This document shows positions 36,049-45,138 of a DNA stretch of 64,000 nucleotides, in pieces. Within the stretch, counting starts at the first letter, position 1, and the number at the start of each line of letters is the position of its first letter. This DNA is from Aliiroseovarius sp. F47248L (GTDB taxonomy: Bacteria > Pseudomonadota > Alphaproteobacteria > Rhodobacterales > Rhodobacteraceae). Made by a program: the position numbers and the translations under genes. The stretch is taken from contig NZ_JALKBF010000002.1 of assembly GCF_023016085.1 (NCBI RefSeq), positions 1-64,000 of the forward strand, read 5' to 3'. The notes beneath the pieces were generated by a model. It saw nothing but the letters and a program-made list of their open reading frames with translations, did not search any database and was not told where the DNA came from.

Positions 36049-36062
36049 ACCTTACGTAAGGT
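36049..36062. promoter_or_regulatory. 14-bp palindrome between bioM and the LysR gene
   Basis: ACCTTACGTAAGGT is a perfect loopless palindrome, ending at the stop codon of the LysR gene and about 90 bp upstream of bioM. It may be an operator for the biotin operon; it does not match the TTATCTATAA-type BioR site I would expect in this order. Confidence 0.3.
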
Positions 36063-36925
36063 CAAGAACAGAACTGGCGGGTCAGCGCCTCCCACTGGCG
36101 GCGGGTCACGTCGCGATCTTCGGCGACCATCCAGTATGAATTTTCCGACGGCAGCACCGCATCCGACAGGCGCGCAAGCCGCCCGGCTTCAACTGTGCCT
36201 CGCACCAAAGGCAGCGAAGCCAGCAGAACGCCCGCCCCGGCCTCGGCCGCCGACAGCGCGGCGGTGAACGTGTCAAACCGCAGCAAAGGCACTGGCGTTG
36301 GCGCGTCCCCTGTCGCCTGCGCCCAGTCATGCCAACCGGCACGCGGCCCCGACAGACCAAGGCGCGGCAGATCCTGCCAGCGTCCCTGCCCTGCCCGCTT
36401 GATCAACGCAGGCGCAGCCACCGGGGTCAGTGCTTCGTCATACAACCGTGCACGATGGGCGATGTCCCAATCGCCGTTACCATAGCGGACCCGCACCCCC
36501 GTCACGCCCGGCCCATCGTCGGACGCCAGAACCAGCGTCTTGAAACTCAGCTCCACCTCCTCGCCCAGCGACAGCCCCGCCAAGCGCGGCGCGACCCACA
36601 ATTGCAACACGGACGCGCTGGCCCAGACCGTGACCCGCCGCCGTTGAATGCCAAACAGCTCCTCCGAGCTTTGGCGCAGTGTCGCCATCGCGTGGGTCAC
36701 ATAGGGCAGCCACGCCTCACCCTCGACCGACAGGATGACGCCGCGCGGCTGGCGGATGAACAGGGTCGCGCCCAACCGGGCCTCTAGATTGCCGATCCGC
36801 TGACTGATTGCGGCCTGCGTCAGCCCCGTTTCCGCCGCCGCAGCGGTGAAACTGCCGGTGCGCCCTGCCGCCTCGAAAGCGCGGACCCAATCCAGCGGCA
36901 GGTTTGAAAGGGGTGTGTTTACCAT
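36062..36925 (-). CDS. LysR-family regulator, GcvA-like
   Basis: The 287-residue protein has an N-terminal winged helix (LDWVRAFEAAGRTGSFTAAA, ETGLTQAAISQRI) and a LysR effector domain. It is divergent from tmpA with about 100 bp between, the usual layout for a LysR regulator of the adjacent operon, here phosphonate catabolism. The ATG at 36925 gives the usual MxxxPLxxL start of GcvA-like members; an ATG four codons upstream is possible. Effector unknown; the trimethylated phosphonate or glycine betaine are candidates. Confidence 0.85.
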   Translation of the reverse strand: MVNTPLSNLPLDWVRAFEAAGRTGSFTAAAAETGLTQAAISQRIGNLEARLGATLFIRQPRGVILSVEGEAWLPYVTHAMATLRQSSEELFGIQRRRVTVWASASVLQLWVAPRLAGLSLGEEVELSFKTLVLASDDGPGVTGVRVRYGNGDWDIAHRARLYDEALTPVAAPALIKRAGQGRWQDLPRLGLSGPRAGWHDWAQATGDAPTPVPLLRFDTFTAALSAAEAGAGVLLASLPLVRGTVEAGRLARLSDAVLPSENSYWMVAEDRDVTRRQWEALTRQFCS

Positions 36926-36959
36926 AAGCCAATCCATGCCTCAGGGTTGTTTCCTCTAA

Positions 36960-38755
<1,796 letters not shown>

Positions 38756-38787
38756 CTCCCCCTGCCCTATCACTCTTTTACGCTGGA

Positions 38788-39495
38788 TTAGTGTCGGATT
38801 GCGATCTCTCTCACGCTTTTGTCGATGGATTGGCAGGCATACAGGATGCGCGCGCGAAAATGGGTGTCGACGTAATCCGCGTGAAACCGGCTGGGCGCTT
38901 TCAGGATCAGTTTTGCGCCCTCTCGCCCCTGCCGGGACAGGCCCCGGAACCATGCGTTGAACAAGGTCTGATCCTCTGAATGCAGCAAGGTCTGAACCGT
39001 CGACCATTCCGTCCCGTCCGACATATCAGGCGGAGGCGTCTCGGCCCCCCCTGCCCCGCCACGTGACCCGCCGACCGGCAGCGGCACGACATTGTCGTCC
39101 TTCGCCTCGTCCCGCGTCATCCGCTGTTCGTAATCAGGCCCTATTGCGGCCCAACTGCCCTGAGTGGTGCGCAGAATCTTTTCGATATCGAGACGATATT
39201 CCGTGACCCGCCCCCGCGAACCCTGCCGTTTGACGACCAGCCAGCCCATCGCGCGCAGCTTCGCCATCTCGCGCTTCACGGTGCGCTCGTCGACCGACCA
39301 CAGCCGCGCAATCTCGCGCTGGCCGACGGTCAATTCATTGCGGACCCAGTTGTAGCGCGCCGTGACCAAGGTCATCAGTCGCAACACCAACCGCTGCGGT
39401 CCCTTTCCTTCGGCCAAGGCATAAGCGCCCATCGCCGTAAGAAGATCATATTTCAACGCGGCCGCATGACGACCCGTTGCCCTGAGCTGCTGCAT
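38788..39495 (-). CDS. DnaA-like plasmid replication initiator
   Basis: The 235-residue protein has a winged-helix DNA-binding region (about 40-105, with VGQREIARLWSVDERTVKRE), a disordered Pro/Gly linker (135-160), and a C-terminal segment (about 163-225) resembling domain I of chromosomal DnaA (FNAWFRGL, LKAPSRFHADYVDTHF). It lacks the AAA+ and DnaA box-binding domains. This architecture is the DnaA-like initiator of Rhodobacterales plasmids. The iteron-bearing gap and parA-parB next to it support the call. It defines the window as part of an extrachromosomal replicon. Confidence 0.8.
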   Translation of the reverse strand: MQQLRATGRHAAALKYDLLTAMGAYALAEGKGPQRLVLRLMTLVTARYNWVRNELTVGQREIARLWSVDERTVKREMAKLRAMGWLVVKRQGSRGRVTEYRLDIEKILRTTQGSWAAIGPDYEQRMTRDEAKDDNVVPLPVGGSRGGAGGAETPPPDMSDGTEWSTVQTLLHSEDQTLFNAWFRGLSRQGREGAKLILKAPSRFHADYVDTHFRARILYACQSIDKSVREIAIRH

Positions 39496-39732
39496 ACCGC
39501 CCTCGGCTTGCCTGTTCCGTCTGCCTTCGCAGAGACCTCAATCCGGATCTTTGCCCGGAAGTGTTATCAATTGCCGAATCTGACGTTCGGTCTTTGGAAG
39601 GCATATTACGTCGAACTCAACGCTTTTGCCAACTCTGTTACGATTTGCGTCCTTGGGTGCGATTCTGTCAAGCCCCCTCTCGTTTTGCGCCCCTAAACCT
39701 TTTCAAATCAAAAAAGAAAAAGGGTTTATTGG

Positions 39733-39815
39733 TATAGGGGGACACCTAGTCTGTCCCCTAATGCAGCATAAATGTCCCCTATTGTGGTCACATCCCACAT
39801 ATTGTGTCCCCTTAT
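39733..39815. repeat. GTCCCC iterons
   Basis: Three direct copies TGTCCCCTAAT (39752), TGTCCCCTATT (39773) and TGTCCCCTTAT (39805) and one inverted copy (GGTGTCCCCCTATA read on the minus strand, 39733-39746). Spacings of 21 and 32 bp are about two and three helical turns, as expected for initiator-binding iterons on one DNA face. Confidence 0.65.
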
Positions 39816-39863
39816 TTCGACGAGGATAGGCGTTAATCTGGGAAAATCTTTTAAAATCAATGC

Positions 39864-39879
39864 TGTCCCTGTGGGGCGA
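39864..39879. repeat. Imperfect parS-like palindrome near origin
   Basis: TGTCCCT-GT-GGGGCGA is the same motif as the palindromes in parA and after parB, with two mispaired positions. It may be a weak ParB site or a ParA operator upstream of parA. Confidence 0.35.
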
Positions 39880-39980
39880 GGTCCTACCGCTCATTGTTGA
39901 ATTCCCTTTTGCTTTTTCCGCCAATTCCGCGTAAATCAGAAAGCACATATAATTAGCGTCCTATAAGAGCAGGAGTCAGG

Positions 39981-41285
39981 ATGTTTACCCACGAAGATTT
40001 GGCACAGTTACAGGCACAATCACTTAAGATGCAGGGCTGGATCAGGCAGCAGACCTATTCGCCCGAGATGGAGAAGACGCTGCGCCGGTTCTCATCCTGG
40101 GAGGTCGCCGAGCTGATCTTCAAGGTCAACCAATCCACATTGCGGGGACGATTGGCCGCCGACCCCTCCCTGCCCCAAGGGCTGGTCGAAGGCGACGGGC
40201 GGCAGCGCTGGTATACGCTGGACGAGATCAACGAACTGCGCCGGCGCATCCGGATCAACCGCAAATCCATGATGCCCAAGCGCCCCGAAGGCAAGCGCGC
40301 GATTCGCGCAGCCATTGCCAACTTCAAAGGCGGCGCGGGCAAATCGACCGTCGCCCTGCACTTTGCGCACGCCGCCGCGTTGGATGGCTACCGCGTGCTG
40401 TGCGTGGATTTCGACCCGCAGGCGACGCTCAGCCACTCGATGGGGCTGAGCGACGTGGCCGAGGAATACACCGTCTGGGGTGTCATGGCGCGTGACCTTA
40501 TTCATGAAACCCAGCGGATGAACAGCGCGGTCGCGGGCGCCGAAAGCGGAACCGCCCTGCCCCAGCGAAAGCTGCCTGCCTCGATCACCGATATGGGGCT
40601 GTCCGATCTGCGCAATTCGGATTTCATCAAGCCGACATGCTGGCCGACCATCGACATAATCCCCAGCTGCGCCAACGCGGCTTTCGTTGAATTTGCGTCC
40701 GCGCAATACCGTCACGTGAACCCGGAATGGTCGTTCTTCGCCGCTGTATCGCGGTTTCTGGATGGACTGGCGGATGACGCCTATGACATGATCGTCTTCG
40801 ACTGCCCCCCCGCGATTGGCTACCAGTCGATGAACGCCGTATTCGCGGCGGATGTGCTCTATATCCCGTCGGGTCCCGGCTATTGGGAATATGACAGCAC
40901 CACGTCGTTCATCGGTCAGTTGTCCGAGGCGCTGGAGGATCTGGCGCGCTTCACCAACTCTGTCCCCGCGGGGACAATGTCGTTGCCCAAGGAGTTCGCC
41001 GATGTGCGCTTCCTGCTCACGCGCTATGAGGCATCGAACGAATTGCACCGTGCGATGCGGACGGCGTTTGGTAAGGTTTTTGGGGAACGATTGGCGGATC
41101 ACCCGATCGAGATGACGCGCGCTGTGGAGCAATCCGGGCGCTTCCTAAGCTCGATTTACGAAATTGATTACCGCGATATGACGCGGGAAACCTGGCGGCG
41201 CGCGCGGGGGTCGTTTGACACCGCGTATGAAGAATTCAGGGACAACCTGCTGACCGCCTGGGACAAGCTGGAGGATAGAGCATGA
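39981..41285 (+). CDS. parA: ParA/RepA-type partition ATPase
   Basis: The 434-residue protein is a type Ia ParA. An N-terminal DNA-binding region (about 35-90, FSSWEVAELIFKVNQSTLRG) allows autorepression, and a deviant Walker A FKGGAGKST lies near residue 114-122, followed by VDFDPQATLSHSMGL and IVFDCPPAIGYQSMNA. It resembles RepA of RepABC modules but sits beside a DnaA-like initiator rather than RepC. GGAG precedes the ATG. It overlaps parB by 4 bases. A parS-like palindrome lies within its coding sequence. Confidence 0.93.
   Translation: MFTHEDLAQLQAQSLKMQGWIRQQTYSPEMEKTLRRFSSWEVAELIFKVNQSTLRGRLAADPSLPQGLVEGDGRQRWYTLDEINELRRRIRINRKSMMPKRPEGKRAIRAAIANFKGGAGKSTVALHFAHAAALDGYRVLCVDFDPQATLSHSMGLSDVAEEYTVWGVMARDLIHETQRMNSAVAGAESGTALPQRKLPASITDMGLSDLRNSDFIKPTCWPTIDIIPSCANAAFVEFASAQYRHVNPEWSFFAAVSRFLDGLADDAYDMIVFDCPPAIGYQSMNAVFAADVLYIPSGPGYWEYDSTTSFIGQLSEALEDLARFTNSVPAGTMSLPKEFADVRFLLTRYEASNELHRAMRTAFGKVFGERLADHPIEMTRAVEQSGRFLSSIYEIDYRDMTRETWRRARGSFDTAYEEFRDNLLTAWDKLEDRA
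40962..40977. repeat. Perfect parS-like palindrome inside parA
   Basis: TGTCCCCGCGGGGACA is a perfect 16-bp palindrome inside the parA frame. It shares its TGTCCCC/GGGGACA arms with the site after parB, so it is a candidate ParB-binding centromere site. Confidence 0.55.
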
Positions 41286-42358
41286 GCAAACGTCGCGTCT
41301 TTGACATAAACTTCCCGGAAGCCGACCCACTAGTGGCAGAGCCGCCAGCAGAACCGGCAGTTGAACACCGTCGTGGTCCGATGGCGTCGGCCATTTCTGA
41401 AAACGCCGCAGCCCTTGAGGAGCGTAAAACGGTCGAGGCCAGCATACGCGCCGAAAACGACCGGTTGGCCCATGAGCATGTTCGGCTGAAAAAGGCGGGA
41501 CTGATCACGGATCTGATCCCTCTGTCTGCTATTCGCGCCGACAAATTGACCCGTGATCGCAAACCGGGACGGGACGAGGATCTGGATGAACTGAAAGCCT
41601 CGATCCTTGATGTAGGGCTATCAAACCCGATCCGGGTCGAGCAGGTGGGAGAGGGAGTCTATGAGCTGGTTCAAGGCTTCCGCCGTCTGACGGCCTTTCA
41701 GGAATTGTTCGAAGAAACTGGCGACGAAGCCTTCGCACGCATCCCCGCTGGGCTTATGGCGCATGGCGAAGAGCTGGAATTGCTCTATCGTCGTATGGTC
41801 GATGAGAACCTTGTGCGCCGTGACATTTCCTTTGCCGAAATGGCAGAGCTGGCACGCGGGTATGTAGCCGATCCGGAAACATCGGCGCAGGATGCGGATG
41901 AGGCTTTGAACGCTTTGTTTGGGTCTTTGTCGCGGCAGAAGCGAAGCTACATCAAGCATTTTATGGTGTTGCTGGATGCCATCGGATCGCATCTGAAATT
42001 TCCCGAAGCGATCCCGCGGGCATTGGGTCTGTCGCTTGAAAAGCGACTGGTGTCAGAACCAGGCGCGCCTGCAAAGGTAAGGTCGGCACTGGTTGCCGCC
42101 TTGGTGTCGACCCCGGATGCGGAACTGGCTGTGCTGCGCGAGCATGTGTCGCCAGCGCCAGCACCGAAAAAGACCGAAGCGCCCAAGCCGACAGGAGCTG
42201 CCAAGACCACGTTTCGGCAGGATGTCAAAGGCGGTACCGTACGCTGCGCGGCGTCTGAAGGTCGGATTGAGATGCGCATTGCCCGTGACTTTTCCAACGT
42301 CGACCGGCATCGCTTGGAAGAGGCTGTCAAAGCATTCTTCCGAGAGTTGGACGGCTAA
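41282..42358 (+). CDS. parB: ParB/RepB-type partition protein
   Basis: The 358-residue centromere-binding protein has a charged N-terminal ParA-interaction region, a ParB/sulfiredoxin-like domain (about 80-170; ELKASILDVGLSNPIRVEQV, YELVQGFRRLTAFQEL), a helix-turn-helix segment (about 190-240) and a C-terminal domain. It overlaps parA by ATGA and is followed by a GTCCCC/GGGGAC palindrome that is probably its target. Confidence 0.92.
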   Translation: MSKRRVFDINFPEADPLVAEPPAEPAVEHRRGPMASAISENAAALEERKTVEASIRAENDRLAHEHVRLKKAGLITDLIPLSAIRADKLTRDRKPGRDEDLDELKASILDVGLSNPIRVEQVGEGVYELVQGFRRLTAFQELFEETGDEAFARIPAGLMAHGEELELLYRRMVDENLVRRDISFAEMAELARGYVADPETSAQDADEALNALFGSLSRQKRSYIKHFMVLLDAIGSHLKFPEAIPRALGLSLEKRLVSEPGAPAKVRSALVAALVSTPDAELAVLREHVSPAPAPKKTEAPKPTGAAKTTFRQDVKGGTVRCAASEGRIEMRIARDFSNVDRHRLEEAVKAFFRELDG

Positions 42359-42378
42359 GAGACGTCCCCAATCCGGGT

Positions 42379-42396
42379 CTGTCCCCGTGGGGACAG
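42379..42396. repeat. parS-like palindrome after parB
   Basis: CTGTCCCC-GT-GGGGACAG has perfect 8-bp arms around a 2-bp centre and lies 20 bp after the parB stop. Position and similarity to the palindrome inside parA make it the best centromere candidate in the window. Confidence 0.65.
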
Positions 42397-42418
42397 TCGG
42401 GCAGGAGGGGCGGTCATC

Positions 42419-42447
42419 TTGCGTGGAGAGGAAGTGCTGTCTATACT
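42419..42447 (+). promoter_or_regulatory. Likely ccdAB promoter
   Basis: TTGCGT, a 17-bp spacer and TATACT form a sigma70-type promoter 32 bp before the ccdA ATG. CcdA-type antitoxins usually repress their own promoter with CcdB, and the AT-rich stretch after the -10 is a likely operator. Confidence 0.55.
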
Positions 42448-42479
42448 CTTAATTTATACGCATGATGGAGGAGGCCGAA

Positions 42480-42701
42480 ATGGGTCGCGTGAAGGTAAAC
42501 CTGACACTTGACGCAGATGTGGCGGACACGGCGCGCGCGCTTGGTCTGAACATGTCGCGACTGGCCGAGGCCGCAATTTCCGAAGCCGCGAAGATCGAGC
42601 GTAATCGCAAATGGCGCGACGAAAACAAAGCTGCCATCAACAGCTATGCCGAAGAGGTGGCCCGCGATGGGCTGCCGCTGACCAAGTTTCGCAGCTTCTA
42701 G
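42480..42701 (+). CDS. ccdA: CcdA-type antitoxin
   Basis: A 73-residue antitoxin with an N-terminal ribbon-helix-helix DNA-binding domain (VKVNLTLDADVADTARALGLN) and a C-terminal toxin-binding tail ending GLPLTKFRSF, close to the classic CcdA end. GGAGGAGG lies 5 bases before the ATG at 42480, which is preferred over an in-frame ATG at 42462. It pairs with ccdB 12 bases downstream and would stabilise the replicon by post-segregational killing. Confidence 0.92.
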   Translation: MGRVKVNLTLDADVADTARALGLNMSRLAEAAISEAAKIERNRKWRDENKAAINSYAEEVARDGLPLTKFRSF

Positions 42702-42713
42702 ACGTAGATTGGT

Positions 42714-43007
42714 ATGGCACAGTTCGACTTGTATCGCCTGAGCAATGGGCAGCTTGTGGTGGACCTGCAAACCGACCTGATCGGGATCGAGGCGTCGCGT
42801 ATTGTGGCCCCGCTGCGCGAGGCAGGGCGGTATACCGCGTTTCCCGGGCTGACCCCATTGGTGGACGTGGACGGCGCCCGTTGGATTGTCCGGGTGCAGG
42901 AGCTTGCCGCAGTTCCCGGGGCAGAGTTGCATCAACCCATCGGGTCGTTGTCAGAGCACAGGGACACCCTGAAGCGCGCGCTGGATATCCTGATCGACGG
43001 CGTATGA
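42714..43007 (+). CDS. ccdB: CcdB-type toxin
   Basis: A 97-residue CcdB-family gyrase poison (starts MAQFDLYRL, with LVVDLQTDLIG, SRIVAPL, and a C-terminal DTLKRALDILIDGV region). CcdB traps DNA gyrase on DNA when the labile antitoxin decays. Length and spacing to ccdA are typical. It closes the par-ccd maintenance block; a possible Xer site lies 26 bp downstream. Confidence 0.92.
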   Translation: MAQFDLYRLSNGQLVVDLQTDLIGIEASRIVAPLREAGRYTAFPGLTPLVDVDGARWIVRVQELAAVPGAELHQPIGSLSEHRDTLKRALDILIDGV

Positions 43008-43360
43008 GGTGGTGCCGGGCGTGTTAACTTATCATGTCTGATAATTTAAGATTATTGGACATTACTGATTTCCATAAGAGGCGGCGGTTTGTTCTGCAAA
43101 TAGGGACATAAAGCGCCGTAATGAGAATGCAGCCCGATACCGGGATATTTGAGCAATTCCGTCAGAGGCTATATTAGAACCATATCCCAGATACCATCGT
43201 CGGTCAGGACGCGCGGCCATGAAACATCTGAGAATGTTGCCGTTTTGCCGGAGAGTGTCTGGTACGACTGTATCTTGTGGTGGGGCAGGGGGATCGGCGC
43301 AAGGCTTTGGTGTTGTTTAGCGGATAGAGGCACTCGGACGCGTCAAAAAATGCCTGCGTG
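43008..43360. other. Non-coding gap after ccdB
   Basis: This 353-bp stretch has no credible gene and lower GC than its neighbours. It contains the Xer-like site at 43034-43062 and a short TAGGGACATAAA (43111-43122) that resembles half of an origin iteron. Nothing else stands out. Confidence 0.45.
43034..43062. other. Possible Xer/dif-like recombination site
   Basis: ATGTCTGATAA - TTTAAGA - TTATTGGACAT: two 11-bp arms that are inverted repeats except for two positions, ending in ATAA and beginning in TTAT as at XerC/XerD sites, with a 7-bp spacer (chromosomal dif has 6, plasmid cer has 8). Location beside par and ccd genes fits a dimer-resolution site. Confidence 0.4.
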
Positions 43361-44389
43361 TTACTGACCACGTCCCCTGAACGAGATCTTCTTTATCTCA
43401 ACCACCAGTGTCAGGGCTGTCACGGCGAAACCTAGAATTGCGGTCAGGGCCAACAGCAACGGGTCGCGCAGGGCGCGGTCGATCCATGTTGGCGTGACCT
43501 GTGTTTCGCGGGTCCCGAAGCTCTTGATGCGCAATTGCGCCTGTTTGTGCTCCAAGCTGCTTGAGGCCACGATGCTGAACCCCGGAGTCAGATCCAGATT
43601 CGGGGCAATGAACCCGGTCGCAAGTACAGACAGGGCGGACGTGTTTTCCTTGGTTGGTTTGTGAAACGCCACACGGTCGCCGCGATAAAGCGTGCCGGTC
43701 ACCACTGTCGTAGGCTCGGCGCTGGTGGTGCCCCACGGGCGGTATTGGCGCAGGAAATGTTCGCGCACTTCATACCGTCCTTCGATCAGATAGGCATTGG
43801 CCCCCGATCCGGTCTCTTGTCCAATCTCGACGTCGCCTGCAAACTCAAGCAGCGTGACACGCTGCCAGTTCGTCGGTTCGATCCGCAGAAGGGATCCGGG
43901 GGTCCAATTGTGCTGATCGGTCAGGCGAACCCCACTTGAACCTGCCTTCGTCTGATCAGGTCGATCTGAAAGCCGACGGAGTAAAGCCGAGCCATCAGAT
44001 TCGGCACGCAATTGGATTTGAACTCCGGACGGCATCCGTATTTCCGTACCGGTCAGGTCGTTGATTTCAAACAGGCCCGGATTGCATCCTGTGCCCGTCC
44101 AATTGGTGGCAAGCCTGATGTCCTTGTTGGCCCCACGATCGGAGCAGAGCGTAGCGTTCGGCAGTTTCCAGACCGCGTCTGGCCCGGTGACTGTAATCCG
44201 GGCCCCTAGCGTGCGCGCTTCGACCAGATATACCTGCCCCAATGGAAATGAGTAGCTCAGCACGATCAGGATGGGGACGCCGATCAAGGTCAGCAAAAAG
44301 GGCAGGCGCCCTTGTGCGGCTTGGATCAGCGCCTTGATCCGCCGCAGCGTCTGTCGAACACCCACACCTTTCGCGACCTGACCGCTCAT
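43361..44389 (-). CDS. Membrane protein of unknown function, large periplasmic domain
   Basis: A 342-residue protein with one span near the N-terminus (about 29-50, LPFLLTLIGVPILIVLSYSF) and one near the C-terminus (about 308-332), leaving some 260 residues probably in the periplasm. The loop is beta-rich with two cysteines (ATLCSDRG, GTGCNPG) that could pair. No family is recognised. The start overlaps the stop of the upstream exported-protein gene by ATGA, so the two are translated together and may interact. Confidence 0.7.
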   Translation of the reverse strand: MSGQVAKGVGVRQTLRRIKALIQAAQGRLPFLLTLIGVPILIVLSYSFPLGQVYLVEARTLGARITVTGPDAVWKLPNATLCSDRGANKDIRLATNWTGTGCNPGLFEINDLTGTEIRMPSGVQIQLRAESDGSALLRRLSDRPDQTKAGSSGVRLTDQHNWTPGSLLRIEPTNWQRVTLLEFAGDVEIGQETGSGANAYLIEGRYEVREHFLRQYRPWGTTSAEPTTVVTGTLYRGDRVAFHKPTKENTSALSVLATGFIAPNLDLTPGFSIVASSSLEHKQAQLRIKSFGTRETQVTPTWIDRALRDPLLLALTAILGFAVTALTLVVEIKKISFRGRGQ

Positions 44390-45087
44390 TCCCAGCCAAC
44401 GACGTTGATGGCAACTTCGGGGTCGATGCTTGTTCCGCGCATTCGATAAAGCGCGATGCGTGCGCCACCTTTGATCTCGGACACGTCGATGTCACAGCTG
44501 AAGTCGAAAGCCGCACGTTCGCCGCCTGCGGTTGGCGTGCAGGTCACCTGATTTGCATCGTTGACGATCAAAAAGGCTTCGTCCGCCCGAAAAGAGTTCA
44601 CAAGCACGGTAACAGTCTGGCCCAGATCATCAGTATCGTCAGCCCGCCATGATGCGACGGCGACATTGGTCAGGGCAGAGTCGGCGCTGCAGGGAAAGGC
44701 CAGCACGGCAATCTCGGCATCTTCGTAATCCCGCAGCTCGGGCCGCAGCGGCACATAATCCATCAGCGTCATGGGGCTGTCGCCTCCGGCCTCGGCGCTG
44801 TAGCGGGCATTTCCGAAATAACGCCCATCCTCGGTGGTGACACGCACGCAGACATCAGTGGATCGCGCATTTGGGGGCAGGGCGGCAAGAATGGTCTCTC
44901 TGCCCGCTTGGTCTCTGGCATTGATGGTTGGCCGAACCAATCCGACGAACACCGCTTCGGCGGTGACACGCGGTTCGGGCAGCATTTCATCCTTGAGATT
45001 GACCAGCACCAGCCGGTCGGCCGCAAATGCATGTGTGGTGCAGGTTGCAAGCCCACATGCCAGCATGATGACCTTTGAGTTGACCAT
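44386..45087 (-). CDS. Exported protein of unknown function
   Basis: A 233-residue protein with a signal peptide ending near residue 22 (HAFA-A) and a beta-rich mature part with cysteines in TDVCVRV, AFPCSAD, VTCTP and FSCDIDV, probably two disulphides. The C-terminus ends NVVGWE. No family is recognised. It is coupled by ATGA to the membrane protein and is divergent, by about 50 bp, from the serine protease gene, so the three may share control. Confidence 0.7.
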   Translation of the reverse strand: MVNSKVIMLACGLATCTTHAFAADRLVLVNLKDEMLPEPRVTAEAVFVGLVRPTINARDQAGRETILAALPPNARSTDVCVRVTTEDGRYFGNARYSAEAGGDSPMTLMDYVPLRPELRDYEDAEIAVLAFPCSADSALTNVAVASWRADDTDDLGQTVTVLVNSFRADEAFLIVNDANQVTCTPTAGGERAAFDFSCDIDVSEIKGGARIALYRMRGTSIDPEVAINVVGWE

Positions 45088-45138
45088 GAAGTCCCGCCTT
45101 CTGTACCGTCGATCCAACTATAGCCAATCGGGTAAAAC

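Larger units (their letters stand above)
39496..39980. other. Putative replication origin region
   Basis: This 485-bp gap between the initiator and parA has no credible gene and is AT-rich compared with its surroundings. It holds GTCCCC iterons (39733-39815), an AT-rich stem (TAAACC-TTTT at 39694-39703 with AAAAGGGTTTA at 39718-39728, one bulge), A/T tracts around 39841-39860 and an imperfect copy of the parS-like palindrome. The layout fits an origin bound by the DnaA-like protein. Confidence 0.6.

Noticed and set aside
39466..39829. Short plus-strand frames in the origin region
   Set aside because: They overlap the initiator start and the iterons, lack ribosome sites and have no protein-like conservation pattern.
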